Origin: Flavobacteriaceae bacterium | GTDB taxonomy: Bacteria; Bacteroidota; Bacteroidia; Flavobacteriales; Flavobacteriaceae | Direction of reading: 5' to 3' | Length of the DNA stretch: 64,000 bases | Assembly: GCA_947491985.1 (NCBI GenBank) | Contig: CANLLR010000013.1 | Coordinates: 1-64,000 of the forward strand | Notes under the pieces: generated by a model | Database searches by the model: none | What the model saw: the letters and a program-made list of their open reading frames with translations, nothing else | Told to the model about the DNA's origin: nothing | Part shown: one piece after another, positions 37,133-45,694 of the stretch | How positions within the stretch are numbered: the stretch's first letter is position 1 | How the letters are laid out: every line of letters starts with the position of its first letter | Program-made: the position numbers and the translations under genes

Positions 37133-37645
37133 CTATATTATTAGTTCACTTTCTTCTTTAATATTCATTGCAATTTTAAAAATCTCACTAATTACCATAA
37201 AAAACAATCCGATACTTACAGAAACTAAAAACGAATCATAACTACCAAAATCAATCGATATACCCAAATGATTGCGTTCTATCATATTGTAAATAAAAAC
37301 AGAAACATTGCTCATTATAGTCGAAATAACAATTAACTTTCCTATCAAATTAAACAAACGTACAACTTCAGTTTTAAAAATTTCTCGTCTTTGAAACAAT
37401 CCAACCACTTTTCGTAATAAGAAAATACTGTAAAGAAAAATTAATGCACTAATGACATTAATAAAAACTAATCCTTTAGTAAAAGCATTTTGATTTAAAA
37501 TTTCCTGACCTTTAATTTTTATAGCCATATCCATGTCTGAACTAAATAAATAAAAAGGCAATAAAATTATAATTCCAATCGCACCAATTAGCGAAAAAAA
37601 CCAAAATAAATCGAGTACCGATTTCAAAATGTGCAACTTTCTCAT
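37133..37645 (-). CDS. DUF2975 membrane protein
   Basis: A 170-residue inner-membrane protein with four hydrophobic helices (FFSLIGAIGIIILLPFYLF, LVFINVISALIFLYSIFLL, LIVISTIMSNVSVFIYNMI, LVSVSIGLFFMVISEIFKI). DUF2975 proteins nearly always sit next to a small XRE regulator, as here. Function unknown. I chose ATG 37645 (MRKLHILKSVLDLF): the frame stays open to 37789, but that extension would overlap bioF and run across the gene's own promoter. Confidence 0.88.
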   Translation of the reverse strand: MRKLHILKSVLDLFWFFSLIGAIGIIILLPFYLFSSDMDMAIKIKGQEILNQNAFTKGLVFINVISALIFLYSIFLLRKVVGLFQRREIFKTEVVRLFNLIGKLIVISTIMSNVSVFIYNMIERNHLGISIDFGSYDSFLVSVSIGLFFMVISEIFKIAMNIKEESELII

Positions 37646-37669
37646 ATTTGTAGTTTTAAGTGTTGACTG

Positions 37670-37702
37670 CAAATATATAAAAATTATTGTAAAACAATAA
37701 TT
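37670..37702 (-). promoter_or_regulatory. promoter and candidate operator of the DUF2975-XRE operon
   Basis: On the minus strand TTG (37695-37697), N17, TATATTTG (37670-37677). The palindrome AATTATTGT-AAA-ACAATAATT (37682-37702) covers the spacer and the -33 element, so a protein bound there would block transcription. Autoregulation by the XRE protein is the simplest reading. Confidence 0.6.
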
Positions 37703-37753
37703 AAATATCAAAAAACAACAATTTATAAAAATTTCTATTTCACACGCTTTCGT

Positions 37754-37761
37754 TACATTTG
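37754..37761 (+). promoter_or_regulatory. -7 element of bioF
   Basis: TACATTTG matches TAnnTTTG and ends only six bases before the bioF ATG, which would give a leaderless or nearly leaderless mRNA. Confidence 0.5.
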
Positions 37762-37767
37762 TAATTA

Positions 37768-38922
37768 ATGAAAACATTTCCAAAATCATTATCCGAAAAG
37801 CTGCACCAACGCGAGCAAAATAGTGCTTTACGAAAATTACCTGTATCCAATACTTTAATTGATTTTGCTTCCAATGACTATTTGGGTTTTGCTAAAAACG
37901 AAACCATTTTTAATCAAACACATCAATTTTTACTTGATAATAAACTTCTAGTAAACGGCGCCAGTGGCTCGCGCCTTATTTCAGGAAATCACATCTTATA
38001 TCCCATCACCGAAGATATTATTGCGCAATTCCATCTGTCAGAAGCTGCCCTAATATTTAATTCGGGTTACGATGCCAACGTGGGTTTTCTTAGCGCTGTT
38101 CCACAACGAAATGACATTGTTTTATACGACGAATTGTGCCATGCATCCCTCCGTGATGGCATTCAAATGAGCAACGCCAAAGCATATAAATTTGCACATA
38201 ACGATTATGAAGATTTAAATAGAATTTTACAAAAACACACTTCCAACATCCCGACTCCCGCTTCCATTTATATTGTCTCAGAAAGTGTTTTCTCTATGGA
38301 TGGCGATTCGCCCAACATCGAACAATTGGTTCAACTATCGCAAAAATACGGCTGTTTTTTGGTTATCGATGAAGCGCATTCAGTTGGTGTTTTTGGCGAT
38401 AAAGGAGAAGGTTTTGTTCAAAGTTTACAACATCATGAAAACGTTTTTGCCCGTATAATTACTTTCGGAAAAGGACTTGGTTGCCATGGAGCCGCCATTC
38501 TAGGAAGCGCTGAACTAAAAAACTATTTAATTAATTTTTCACGAAGTTTTATATATACCACAGGACTTTCGCCTCATTCTGTAGCAACCATTCTAATAGC
38601 GTATCAACAGTTATCCTCCGAAAAAAAAACGCTAGAACAATTAAAAAACAACATCCTATTCTTTAACCAACAAAAAATACAATTGGGATTAAAACCTTTG
38701 TTTGTTTTCAGTAAGTCGGCAATTCAATGCGCTATAATTCCGGGGAATAACAATGTGAAAGCCATTGCTAGTCAATTGCAAGAAAAAGGGTTTGATGTAA
38801 AACCGATTCTTTCCCCAACCGTTCCTGAAGGGCAAGAACGATTGCGAATTTGTTTGCACAGTTACAATACGGAAAAAGAAATATCAGAAGTGTTGCAATT
38901 GTTGAGTGCGTTTTTGTTTTAG
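37768..38922 (+). CDS. bioF: 8-amino-7-oxononanoate synthase (or close AOS-family enzyme)
   Basis: PLP-dependent alpha-oxoamine synthase that condenses pimeloyl thioester with L-alanine in biotin synthesis. Motifs are DFASNDYLGF, NGASGSRLISG, the PLP-contacting VIDEAHSVGVFG, and the Schiff-base Lys in TFGKGLGCHGAA. The 384 residues are complete. bioD follows after 198 bases, and bioA and bioB lie further along, which supports the biotin role over other members of the family. Confidence 0.93.
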   Translation: MKTFPKSLSEKLHQREQNSALRKLPVSNTLIDFASNDYLGFAKNETIFNQTHQFLLDNKLLVNGASGSRLISGNHILYPITEDIIAQFHLSEAALIFNSGYDANVGFLSAVPQRNDIVLYDELCHASLRDGIQMSNAKAYKFAHNDYEDLNRILQKHTSNIPTPASIYIVSESVFSMDGDSPNIEQLVQLSQKYGCFLVIDEAHSVGVFGDKGEGFVQSLQHHENVFARIITFGKGLGCHGAAILGSAELKNYLINFSRSFIYTTGLSPHSVATILIAYQQLSSEKKTLEQLKNNILFFNQQKIQLGLKPLFVFSKSAIQCAIIPGNNNVKAIASQLQEKGFDVKPILSPTVPEGQERLRICLHSYNTEKEISEVLQLLSAFLF

Positions 38923-39120
38923 TTATTGCACAGAGCTACTCCAAGAGATACAAAGAATCACACGGAGCGCCCTCCATTCTATAAAATTTTTTGAAGCAAT
39001 CAAAAGATTCAAACTCTGTGAATCTCAGTATAACACTCCGTGTGCTCTGGGTAACAAAAAAACAGGAAGTATTGCAGACTTTGCATAAAACTTTGCGAAC
39101 TTTGCGGTTAAATAAAACTC
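38923..39120. repeat. repeat-rich spacer between bioF and bioD
   Basis: It holds CACACGGAGCG and the inverted CACTCCGTGTG, other CACAGAG/CTCTGTG units, and at 39079-39114 a 36-base unit (ACTTTGCATAAAACTTTGCG...) that matches 43913-43948 at 34 of 36 positions. No ORF inside is protein-like. Confidence 0.65.
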
Positions 39121-39738
39121 ATGAAAATCTTCATCACAGGAATCGGAACCGACGTTGGCAAAACAATCGCTTCTTCCATCATTACACAATCTTTAGAAGC
39201 TGACTATTGGAAACCCATACAAGCAGGCGATTTAGACAATTCTGACAGCCATAAAATACAACGCTATATTTCAAACGACAAAACGGTTATTCATCCTAAC
39301 AGTTATACATTAAACACACCCGCGAGTCCGCATTGGTCTGCAGAATTAGACGGAATTACCATAGATTTAAAAAACATTATAGAACCAAAAACGAAAAATC
39401 ATTTAGTAATTGAAGGTGCTGGCGGTGTGTTTGTGCCGCTAAATGACACCGATTGTATTATCGATTTAATTCAAAAAGACCATAAAGTAATTGTAGTTTC
39501 TCGACATTATTTAGGAAGCATCAATCATACGTTACTAACAATTGAAGCGTTGAAAAACAAAAAAATTAACGTTGCTGGAATTGTCTTTTCAGGTGATGAA
39601 AACAAAGCTACAGAAGGTATTATCCTCCAAAAAACCAAAGTAAAATGTGTCGGACGAATTGAAAACGAACCGTATTTTGACCAAAATGTAATTAATTTTT
39701 ACGCAGATACCTTTCGAGAAAATCTTTTAAAACTATAA
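39121..39738 (+). CDS. bioD: dethiobiotin synthetase
   Basis: ATP-dependent closure of the ureido ring, turning DAPA into dethiobiotin. The P-loop is ITGIGTDVGKTIASS. The substrate loop is WKPIQAGDLDNSDS and LVIEGAGGVFVPLN is the Walker B-like segment. At 205 residues it is slightly short, lacking some C-terminal residues of the E. coli enzyme, but all core motifs are present. A bidirectional terminator follows immediately. Confidence 0.95.
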   Translation: MKIFITGIGTDVGKTIASSIITQSLEADYWKPIQAGDLDNSDSHKIQRYISNDKTVIHPNSYTLNTPASPHWSAELDGITIDLKNIIEPKTKNHLVIEGAGGVFVPLNDTDCIIDLIQKDHKVIVVSRHYLGSINHTLLTIEALKNKKINVAGIVFSGDENKATEGIILQKTKVKCVGRIENEPYFDQNVINFYADTFRENLLKL

Positions 39739-39770
39739 AAAAAACCTGCTGTAGTTAGCAGGTTTTTTTT
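39737..39770. terminator. bidirectional terminator between bioD and a convergent gene
   Basis: AAAACCTGCT (39741-39750) and AGCAGGTTTT (39757-39766), with A and T runs outside, can stop transcription from both sides. Confidence 0.88.
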
Positions 39771-39771
39771 A

Positions 39772-41202
39772 TTATTGATTCAGTGCCATACTGATAAAAA
39801 ACATCTTATTATCTGGTGATGTTCGCGTCATCATAATTTTATTGGTGTCTGGCGTGTAACTCATCAATTGATTCGCACTTCGGAAAGAATAATCATTATC
39901 GATAATGAAGTTAAAATTCAAAGTAGTCGATTCAAAATTATCAGCAGGATTTATTTTGTAATAGCCGTAATAATTTTTGAAATTTACATTATACAAACCT
40001 GTGTTGATATAATAATTTCCTTTGATATTTAACAATCCAAATGAGTGGTACAAATCGGCTTCTCTATTGGCATCATTTGTTTTGATTACGACATTCTTTT
40101 TAAGTGTTCCCTCGTTTGAGAATACCAAAAGACTTGCAGGACCATAAATGAATTTTTCTTCAAAAAAGCTATTGTTGAACGAGCCAGGAGCAGTGGTTGG
40201 TTTTACATCTAGCTTTGCTTTACCTTCTGCGGTCAAACGAATTTCATTGTTCTCCATAATTACATTAGAAAAAAGAACTTCTTTCATGTCTTTATTGCCA
40301 AAACCATCGATGTCGTTGTTATACAACACTTTTCCTTGTTCTAAATCATAAAACATCACGTAGCCAAAATCTCCCCTACGAATACCCTTATCTTTATAGT
40401 TAAAAGCAATCAAGTAATCTTTGTTTCCAATAGAAATAGCTATCGGACGATGAATTTTTAGTTTCTCCTCAAAATTTTTGGTCTCTTGATTTTTATCATC
40501 AATCAACGATATATAATTGGTTTCTTTATAACTTTTCGGATCACGAACCAAAAGCAATTTCCCAGAATTCGTTACGGTTAAAAAACGGGAAGCCGATTCA
40601 TCTTGAAAAGTGGCTGTTTTTTTCCAAATCACATCCAACGTTTTTGCATTCAAAAGCATACAATCGTTTTCTTCTGGTTCTTTTTTGACATTGTATTTTT
40701 GATAAACCAAACCAAAATAGTTGCCGTTTTGTGATCGTGAAGCTCTTAAAGCCCCCGATTTTCCTGCAGAAAGTATAGGATAAGAAGCTAGTACTTTAGC
40801 CGTGAATTTACCCGATGTTTTGTCAAAAATGTACGAGAAAATTTCAGCTACTTTTCGCTTCCCCGAATACGATTCAATAAAAACAACTATTTTATTGGCA
40901 TCCAATTCATAGGCGCCGTGGTAGTTGTGAAGCGTAAATAAATCGATTGCAAAATTCTGTGTAAACGTATCAACCAAATTGTTTTTTTGATCAAACTTTC
41001 GTACTGTAATTTGGTGTTTCGCCTGAATACCATCCGTATTGATATACGATACGAGATAGTGATTGTAATTGTCCTTTAAAACCAATTGAGCGTCTAATTC
41101 TACCTTTGGAGAAAAATCAAATTTACTTCCAATGATAAAATCACTTTGAGCAAAAAATTGACTCACGACCAATAAACACACTACTGTAATTCTCTTTTTC
41201 AT
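39772..41202 (-). CDS. exported hypothetical protein (476 aa)
   Basis: No family recognised with confidence. ATG 41202 gives MKKRITVVCLLVVSQFFAQ, a clean signal peptide; the open frame upstream adds only Lys-rich sequence. The mature part is all-beta in appearance, with repeated strands such as YHGAYELDANKIVVFIE and GYVMFYDLEQGKVLYNN that suggest a beta-propeller-like fold (inference). It is the second of two minus-strand genes, four bases after its partner, inside the biotin region. Confidence 0.75.
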   Translation of the reverse strand: MKKRITVVCLLVVSQFFAQSDFIIGSKFDFSPKVELDAQLVLKDNYNHYLVSYINTDGIQAKHQITVRKFDQKNNLVDTFTQNFAIDLFTLHNYHGAYELDANKIVVFIESYSGKRKVAEIFSYIFDKTSGKFTAKVLASYPILSAGKSGALRASRSQNGNYFGLVYQKYNVKKEPEENDCMLLNAKTLDVIWKKTATFQDESASRFLTVTNSGKLLLVRDPKSYKETNYISLIDDKNQETKNFEEKLKIHRPIAISIGNKDYLIAFNYKDKGIRRGDFGYVMFYDLEQGKVLYNNDIDGFGNKDMKEVLFSNVIMENNEIRLTAEGKAKLDVKPTTAPGSFNNSFFEEKFIYGPASLLVFSNEGTLKKNVVIKTNDANREADLYHSFGLLNIKGNYYINTGLYNVNFKNYYGYYKINPADNFESTTLNFNFIIDNDYSFRSANQLMSYTPDTNKIMMTRTSPDNKMFFISMALNQ

Positions 41203-41206
41203 TTTA

Positions 41207-42397
41207 TTATTTTTTATAAATTTCATTTTCAATTTTTTCCAACGAATTTTTATCGTCATTAGAAAGATTCATATAAATCATGTTTTCTTGCATTTCATTC
41301 AAATACTTTTCGGCTTCCACTTTAGCATTCAATGCAAGATTTAACCGAATGAGATTAAAGTAAATCATTTCTGCAATCTTGGCATTAAAATCTGATTTTT
41401 TGTCTTTGTAATCTATTTTAGTTAAAGTGCTTTTCCAAATATCAATCCCTTTTTGCATGCCTGACATTGCTGCAGAGGTCATTGTTTCATTTTCTGGATT
41501 TAATTTTTTTAGGTTGGTTGACACATAAATGTTTGCCTTCTCCAAATCGTCGTATTTACTTCCTTTGTTCTTCACACTCAAAAGCGTTACAGAAGTTTTC
41601 AATACCTGATAACCAAATGTATCATTGAGGTATTGATTAACAGCAACAATTACGTCATTAAGAAAATTTTTCTCTGCTAACGGTTTGTTGATATTATTAC
41701 TTGGAGAAGAAGAAACAAATTTAAACTCCTGAAAAAAAGTGGTATTTACCTTTTCAACACCATTCACTTTGACAACTAATTTTGTAGGTTGATTGGCAAA
41801 AGTTTGTCCGGCATTGTCTTGAAAATTCAATTTTTGAATATCCAACAACACATCTGCATAGTTGCCATCGCGTGAAAACCCATTGATGTTTACTTGTGTA
41901 GCCAAAACACTGTTATTCACAATAATGTAATCGTTCAAGTTAGGATCGCGATATTCTGGTTTTATAGGCTTGTAGTATTGTGGTTTTGTTAGTGTTACCA
42001 ATTTAGGGTTTTTACCTTGTTCGGTCATTGTTAAACGCTCTAACATCGATAATTTCTTGAATTCTGCCGACTCCAACTCAAATTTTGCTTTGGCATTAGC
42101 CACATCCGCTTCGAAATTGCTTAGTTTTTTTTGATATTCAACCTCTGAATTAGCAACTACTTTATCATAATTTTTTAACTCTGCTTCAAAATCTTTCTTT
42201 GATTGGGCAATGACATCGTCTGCTGTTAAGTTATATGGAGAAGTAACCGTAACCTTGAATTTTCTGTTGGATTGCTCAGTTTGAATTTTTGGCGATTTTA
42301 AGATTTGATATTCTACACTTTCATCCGAAATATTCTGTGCGTAATTGGCGACAGACAAAAAAAGCAACAACAATAAAAAAGGGCGATATAATTTCAT
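41207..42397 (-). CDS. exported hypothetical protein (396 aa) with coiled coil
   Basis: No known family is recognised. The signal peptide ends near VANYAQ (residue 21). A charged helical stretch at about 65-125 (KDFEAELKNYDKVVANSEVE, KLSNFEADVANAKAKFELES) looks like a coiled coil. The middle is mixed alpha/beta and the C-terminal ~80 residues are helical. It is followed after four bases by the other minus-strand exported protein, so the two are likely cotranscribed and may act together. A -7 box TATATTTG is at 42422-42429. Confidence 0.75.
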   Translation of the reverse strand: MKLYRPFLLLLLFLSVANYAQNISDESVEYQILKSPKIQTEQSNRKFKVTVTSPYNLTADDVIAQSKKDFEAELKNYDKVVANSEVEYQKKLSNFEADVANAKAKFELESAEFKKLSMLERLTMTEQGKNPKLVTLTKPQYYKPIKPEYRDPNLNDYIIVNNSVLATQVNINGFSRDGNYADVLLDIQKLNFQDNAGQTFANQPTKLVVKVNGVEKVNTTFFQEFKFVSSSPSNNINKPLAEKNFLNDVIVAVNQYLNDTFGYQVLKTSVTLLSVKNKGSKYDDLEKANIYVSTNLKKLNPENETMTSAAMSGMQKGIDIWKSTLTKIDYKDKKSDFNAKIAEMIYFNLIRLNLALNAKVEAEKYLNEMQENMIYMNLSNDDKNSLEKIENEIYKK

Positions 42398-42499
42398 AAC
42401 GTATTAATTTTAAAATGCTTGCAAATATAGATATATATAAAAAAAATATAGGATATCAATTATTAAAGTATTGCCAAATTTTAATGCCTTAGAATATCT

Positions 42500-42507
42500 T
42501 ATTTTTG
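42500..42507 (+). promoter_or_regulatory. -7 element of bioA
   Basis: TATTTTTG matches TAnnTTTG, 23 bases before the bioA ATG. The nearest upstream TTG is 26 bases away, slightly too far. Confidence 0.45.
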
Positions 42508-42530
42508 CAGTAAAACCAAACTGAATTTCA

Positions 42531-43802
42531 ATGAATCTTTCTGAAAGAGACAAAAAACACAACTGGCATCCGTATACCCAACACCAGACTGCCGCATCAT
42601 TTCCTGCAATTGTTAAAGGAAAAGACGCCTTATTGTGGGATGAAAACGGCAAAGAATATATCGACGCGATTGCGTCTTGGTGGGTCAACCCTTACGGACA
42701 TAGCAATACATTTATCGCCGACGCCATTTACAAACAGCTTACTACTATTGAACACGTTTTGTTTGGAGGTTTCACACACGAACCAGCTGTTGTACTTTCA
42801 GAGAAGTTGATGGAAATACTACCTCCCAATCAAAAAAAAATATTCTATTCCGACAATGGCTCTACCGCGGTGGAAGTCGCCTTAAAAGTAGCGCTACAAT
42901 TTAACTACAACAAAGGAATACAAAAAACCAAAATCATCGCTTTTGAAGATGCCTTTCATGGTGACACCTTTGGAGCAATGGCAGCAAGTGGCATTACTTT
43001 TTTTACCGAAGCCTTTCAAGGTTCTCTATTAGAAGTGATTAGGATTCCGGTTCCAACGCCTGGTAACGAAGAAAAAAGCATTATAACTTTAGAAAATTTA
43101 CTAGAAACGAACGAATTTGCGGCGTTTATTTTCGAACCTTTAGTTCAAGGAGCCGCTGGTATGGTAATGTATTCTCCCGAAATTCTGGATAAATTAATAA
43201 CCATTTGTAAAAAAAATAAAGTGTTTACCATTGCCGATGAAGTAATGACCGGATTTGGAAAAACGGGCAAAACCTTTGCTTGTAATTACCTCAACAAGCT
43301 ACCCGATATGATGTGCTTGTCGAAGGCATTAACTGGCGGGACTATTCCGATGGCCATTACCACTTTTACCCAAGAAATATTCGACGGATTTTTAGATGAA
43401 GATATTAATCGTGCCTTGTTTCACGGTCATACTTTTACGGCCAATCCGACTGGTTGTGCTGCCGCGTTGGCGAGTATCGAATTGCTACAAACCATTGAAA
43501 CGCAAAACAACATCCAACGTATCAATCAAAGTCATTTAACCTTCGAAAACGCCATTAAAAATCATCCAAAAGTCAAAACAACTCGGGTTCTTGGTGTTAT
43601 TTTTGCATTACAAATCAAAACCAATTCGGAGGAAAGTTATTATGGAAATTTAAGAAACAAACTGTATGCTTTTTTTATTGAAAGTGGGATAATATTGCGA
43701 CCTGTGGGCAATATTATTTATATTTTACCTCCGTATATTATTACCGAAGTTCAGTTGCAGAAAGTATATTCCACTATTGAAAAAGCGTTAGAAATAATAT
43801 AA
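42531..43802 (+). CDS. bioA: adenosylmethionine--8-amino-7-oxononanoate transaminase
   Basis: Class III PLP aminotransferase that uses SAM as amino donor to make DAPA in biotin synthesis. The family start RDKKHNWHPYTQHQTA is present, along with SWWVNPYGHSN, the DNGSTAVEVALK cofactor loop, and the Schiff-base Lys in LSKALTGGTIPMAITTF. Also seen is DEVMTGFGKTGKTFACNYL. The 423 residues are complete. A repeat-containing spacer separates it from the KAS gene. Confidence 0.96.
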   Translation: MNLSERDKKHNWHPYTQHQTAASFPAIVKGKDALLWDENGKEYIDAIASWWVNPYGHSNTFIADAIYKQLTTIEHVLFGGFTHEPAVVLSEKLMEILPPNQKKIFYSDNGSTAVEVALKVALQFNYNKGIQKTKIIAFEDAFHGDTFGAMAASGITFFTEAFQGSLLEVIRIPVPTPGNEEKSIITLENLLETNEFAAFIFEPLVQGAAGMVMYSPEILDKLITICKKNKVFTIADEVMTGFGKTGKTFACNYLNKLPDMMCLSKALTGGTIPMAITTFTQEIFDGFLDEDINRALFHGHTFTANPTGCAAALASIELLQTIETQNNIQRINQSHLTFENAIKNHPKVKTTRVLGVIFALQIKTNSEESYYGNLRNKLYAFFIESGIILRPVGNIIYILPPYIITEVQLQKVYSTIEKALEII

Positions 43803-43958
43803 TTGCACAGAGCGCAAAGAGATTTACTGAGAATTTTAAAACCTCGAGTAACGCTGTCACTCCTTTGTTTTCTTTGTGTAATAAGTAAAACAAAATTGGC
43901 AAACCCTAGCGAACTTTGTATAAAACTTTGCGAACTTTGCGGATAAATTATAAATGTT
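43803..43958. repeat. repeat-rich spacer between bioA and the KAS gene
   Basis: It starts with GCACAGAGCGCAAAGAG and contains TTTGTTTTCTTTGTG. It ends in the 36-base unit 43913-43948, which is 34/36 identical to the unit before bioD. The same order of parts (CACAGAG near the upstream gene, ACTTTGCG just before the start codon) occurs in both spacers. Confidence 0.65.
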
Positions 43959-45116
43959 TTGAAAAACAAGATTGCAATAACATCACTATCTTCCATTTCT
44001 CCATTAGGAACAAATCCTCATGCGATTTGGCAAAACTATCTTACGGATACAACACTCATATCTGAAAAGGAATACAATGGTCAAAAGCAATTTGTAGCAA
44101 CTATTCCATTTGATGTAAGATCCGAAATAGAGACACTTCGACAATCGGCTATCAAATACAAGGCTTTAGATGAAACCGTTTTACTTGCCATTTTGGTTTC
44201 CCGAAAAGCCATTAAAAATGTAGGTTGGAAGACATCTGACGAATTTGGAATCAATATTGGTTCGTCTAGAGGAGCCACGCAATTATTTGAAAAACACCAC
44301 AGCGAATTTTTGCAAACTGGCAAAACACCTACGCTAACTTCACCTACAACCACACTAGGAAACATCTCCTCTTGGGTGGCACACGATTTAAAAAATAACG
44401 GTCCAGAAATATCCCACTCTATTACTTGCTCCACCGCCTTACATGCAGTTTTGAATGCAATTGCATGGTTGCAATCTGGAATGGCAACGAAATTTTTGGT
44501 AGGCGGAAGTGAAGCATCACTGACTGCTTTTACGATTGCTCAAATGCATGCGTTAAAAATATATGCAAAAGAAAATGGGGATTGGCCTTGCCGATCTTTC
44601 GATTTAGAAAAAACTAAAAACTCGATGGTTTTAGGAGAAGGTGCCTCTGTAGCTTGTTTGGAAATAGGCTACAAGCAAAATGCTTTAGCCTACATCGAAG
44701 GTATTGGCTATGCAACCGATACGATTGAACACAATATTTCGATTTCTGACGAAGCCGAATGTTTTCAAAAATCAATGAAAATGGCATTACAAAACACCAA
44801 TCCCAAAGAGGTAGATGCTATTGTAATGCACGCTCCAGGAACTTTAAAAGGTGATGTTTCCGAATACAAAGCAATTCAAAAAATCTTCGGTCAAAATCAT
44901 CCGATGCTTACTACAAATAAGTGGAAAATCGGACATACTTTTGGTGCATCCGGAATGTTGAATATGGAATTAGCGTTATTAATGATGCAACACAATCGGT
45001 TTATTGCAGTACCTTTTGTAGCGAAACATCATCATAGAGAAACTATAAAAAAAGTAATGATAAATGCGGTGGGTTTTGGCGGAAATGCGGTAAGTATTTT
45101 GCTTTCAAAAGATTAG
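43959..45116 (+). CDS. beta-ketoacyl-ACP synthase (KAS I/II-like) in the biotin cluster
   Basis: A 385-residue thiolase-fold condensing enzyme. The full catalytic triad is present: Cys157 (SITCSTALHAV), His291 (VMHAPGTLKGD) and His326 (KIGHTFGASG), with Lys321. It is shorter than FabF (about 410) and diverges from it, so it is a specialised KAS. It follows bioA and precedes bioB. Because no bioC, bioH, bioG or bioW is visible, a role in making the pimeloyl precursor is possible (inference). TTG is used as start, since the upstream ATG runs into TGA. Its 3' end overlaps recX by four bases, tail to tail. Confidence 0.85.
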   Translation: MKNKIAITSLSSISPLGTNPHAIWQNYLTDTTLISEKEYNGQKQFVATIPFDVRSEIETLRQSAIKYKALDETVLLAILVSRKAIKNVGWKTSDEFGINIGSSRGATQLFEKHHSEFLQTGKTPTLTSPTTTLGNISSWVAHDLKNNGPEISHSITCSTALHAVLNAIAWLQSGMATKFLVGGSEASLTAFTIAQMHALKIYAKENGDWPCRSFDLEKTKNSMVLGEGASVACLEIGYKQNALAYIEGIGYATDTIEHNISISDEAECFQKSMKMALQNTNPKEVDAIVMHAPGTLKGDVSEYKAIQKIFGQNHPMLTTNKWKIGHTFGASGMLNMELALLMMQHNRFIAVPFVAKHHHRETIKKVMINAVGFGGNAVSILLSKD

Positions 45117-45592
45117 TGCGTTTGCTCAAATTTTTTTACTCTATCATAAATCCAATCACTTTCCCATCCTTTTCGGAGTAAGTAATCGCAAAAATTCTTC
45201 CGCTTCTTTAGCATATTCTTTTCGGCTATACTATCCCAAAATTTTTCGGATAGCATTTCAAACGTAGTTTCGTATTCATCGTAAGGGATTTCTTTTAGGG
45301 ATTTTGCAATTAGAAAATCAGAAATTTTTCTTGCTTTTAATTCGTTTTTAATTCGGATTTTTCCCCATTTTTTTTGATGGAATTTACTCATCGCAAACAC
45401 AGAAGCAAACCGCTCTTCATTCAAAAAACTATTATGGATAAGATGCACAATAATTTGGTCTTTTTCTTGAGGAGTTATTGAAAAAGATTTTAGCTTCTCA
45501 TTAACCTCTAAATGGCAGCGTTCCTGATACGAACAATAATACTCCAGCTTTTGTACTACTTCCGCTACAGTGTGACCAGACCTTTGATTCAA
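45113..45592 (-). CDS. recX: regulatory protein RecX
   Basis: Helical-repeat inhibitor/modulator of RecA. Signature parts are KLEYYCSYQERCHLEV, LNEERFASVFAMSKFHQKKWGKIRIKNELKARKIS and LLRKGWESDWIYDRV. I place the start at TTG 45592 (160 residues), not at ATG 45652, because the gene's TACTTTTG -7 box (45631-45638) lies inside the longer reading frame and the extra 20 residues are not RecX-like. It is convergent with the KAS gene, overlapping it by four bases. Confidence 0.85.
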   Translation of the reverse strand: MNQRSGHTVAEVVQKLEYYCSYQERCHLEVNEKLKSFSITPQEKDQIIVHLIHNSFLNEERFASVFAMSKFHQKKWGKIRIKNELKARKISDFLIAKSLKEIPYDEYETTFEMLSEKFWDSIAEKNMLKKRKNFCDYLLRKGWESDWIYDRVKKFEQTH

Positions 45593-45630
45593 AATGTAAA
45601 TTTTATTAAAATAATGATACTTTAGTAACA

Positions 45631-45668
45631 CAAAAGTATTGAAATTCTGCAAATTAGATTTAATTTTG
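45631..45668. promoter_or_regulatory. abutting divergent promoters of recX and the surface protein gene
   Basis: Minus strand: TACTTTTG (45631-45638) for recX. Plus strand: TTG (45639-45641), N19, TAATTTTG (45661-45668) for the next gene. The elements touch, so the two promoters compete for polymerase. Confidence 0.6.
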
Positions 45669-45694
45669 TACTTAAAATCAATTCCTTTTTTTAT

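Noticed and set aside
37133..37789. 218-codon version of the DUF2975 gene
   Set aside because: The extra 48 codons overlap the bioF start and the gene's own promoter. ATG 37645 gives the normal family length.
38923..39120. CRISPR array
   Set aside because: The repeats are short, imperfect and partly inverted, with no regular spacer length and no cas genes nearby.
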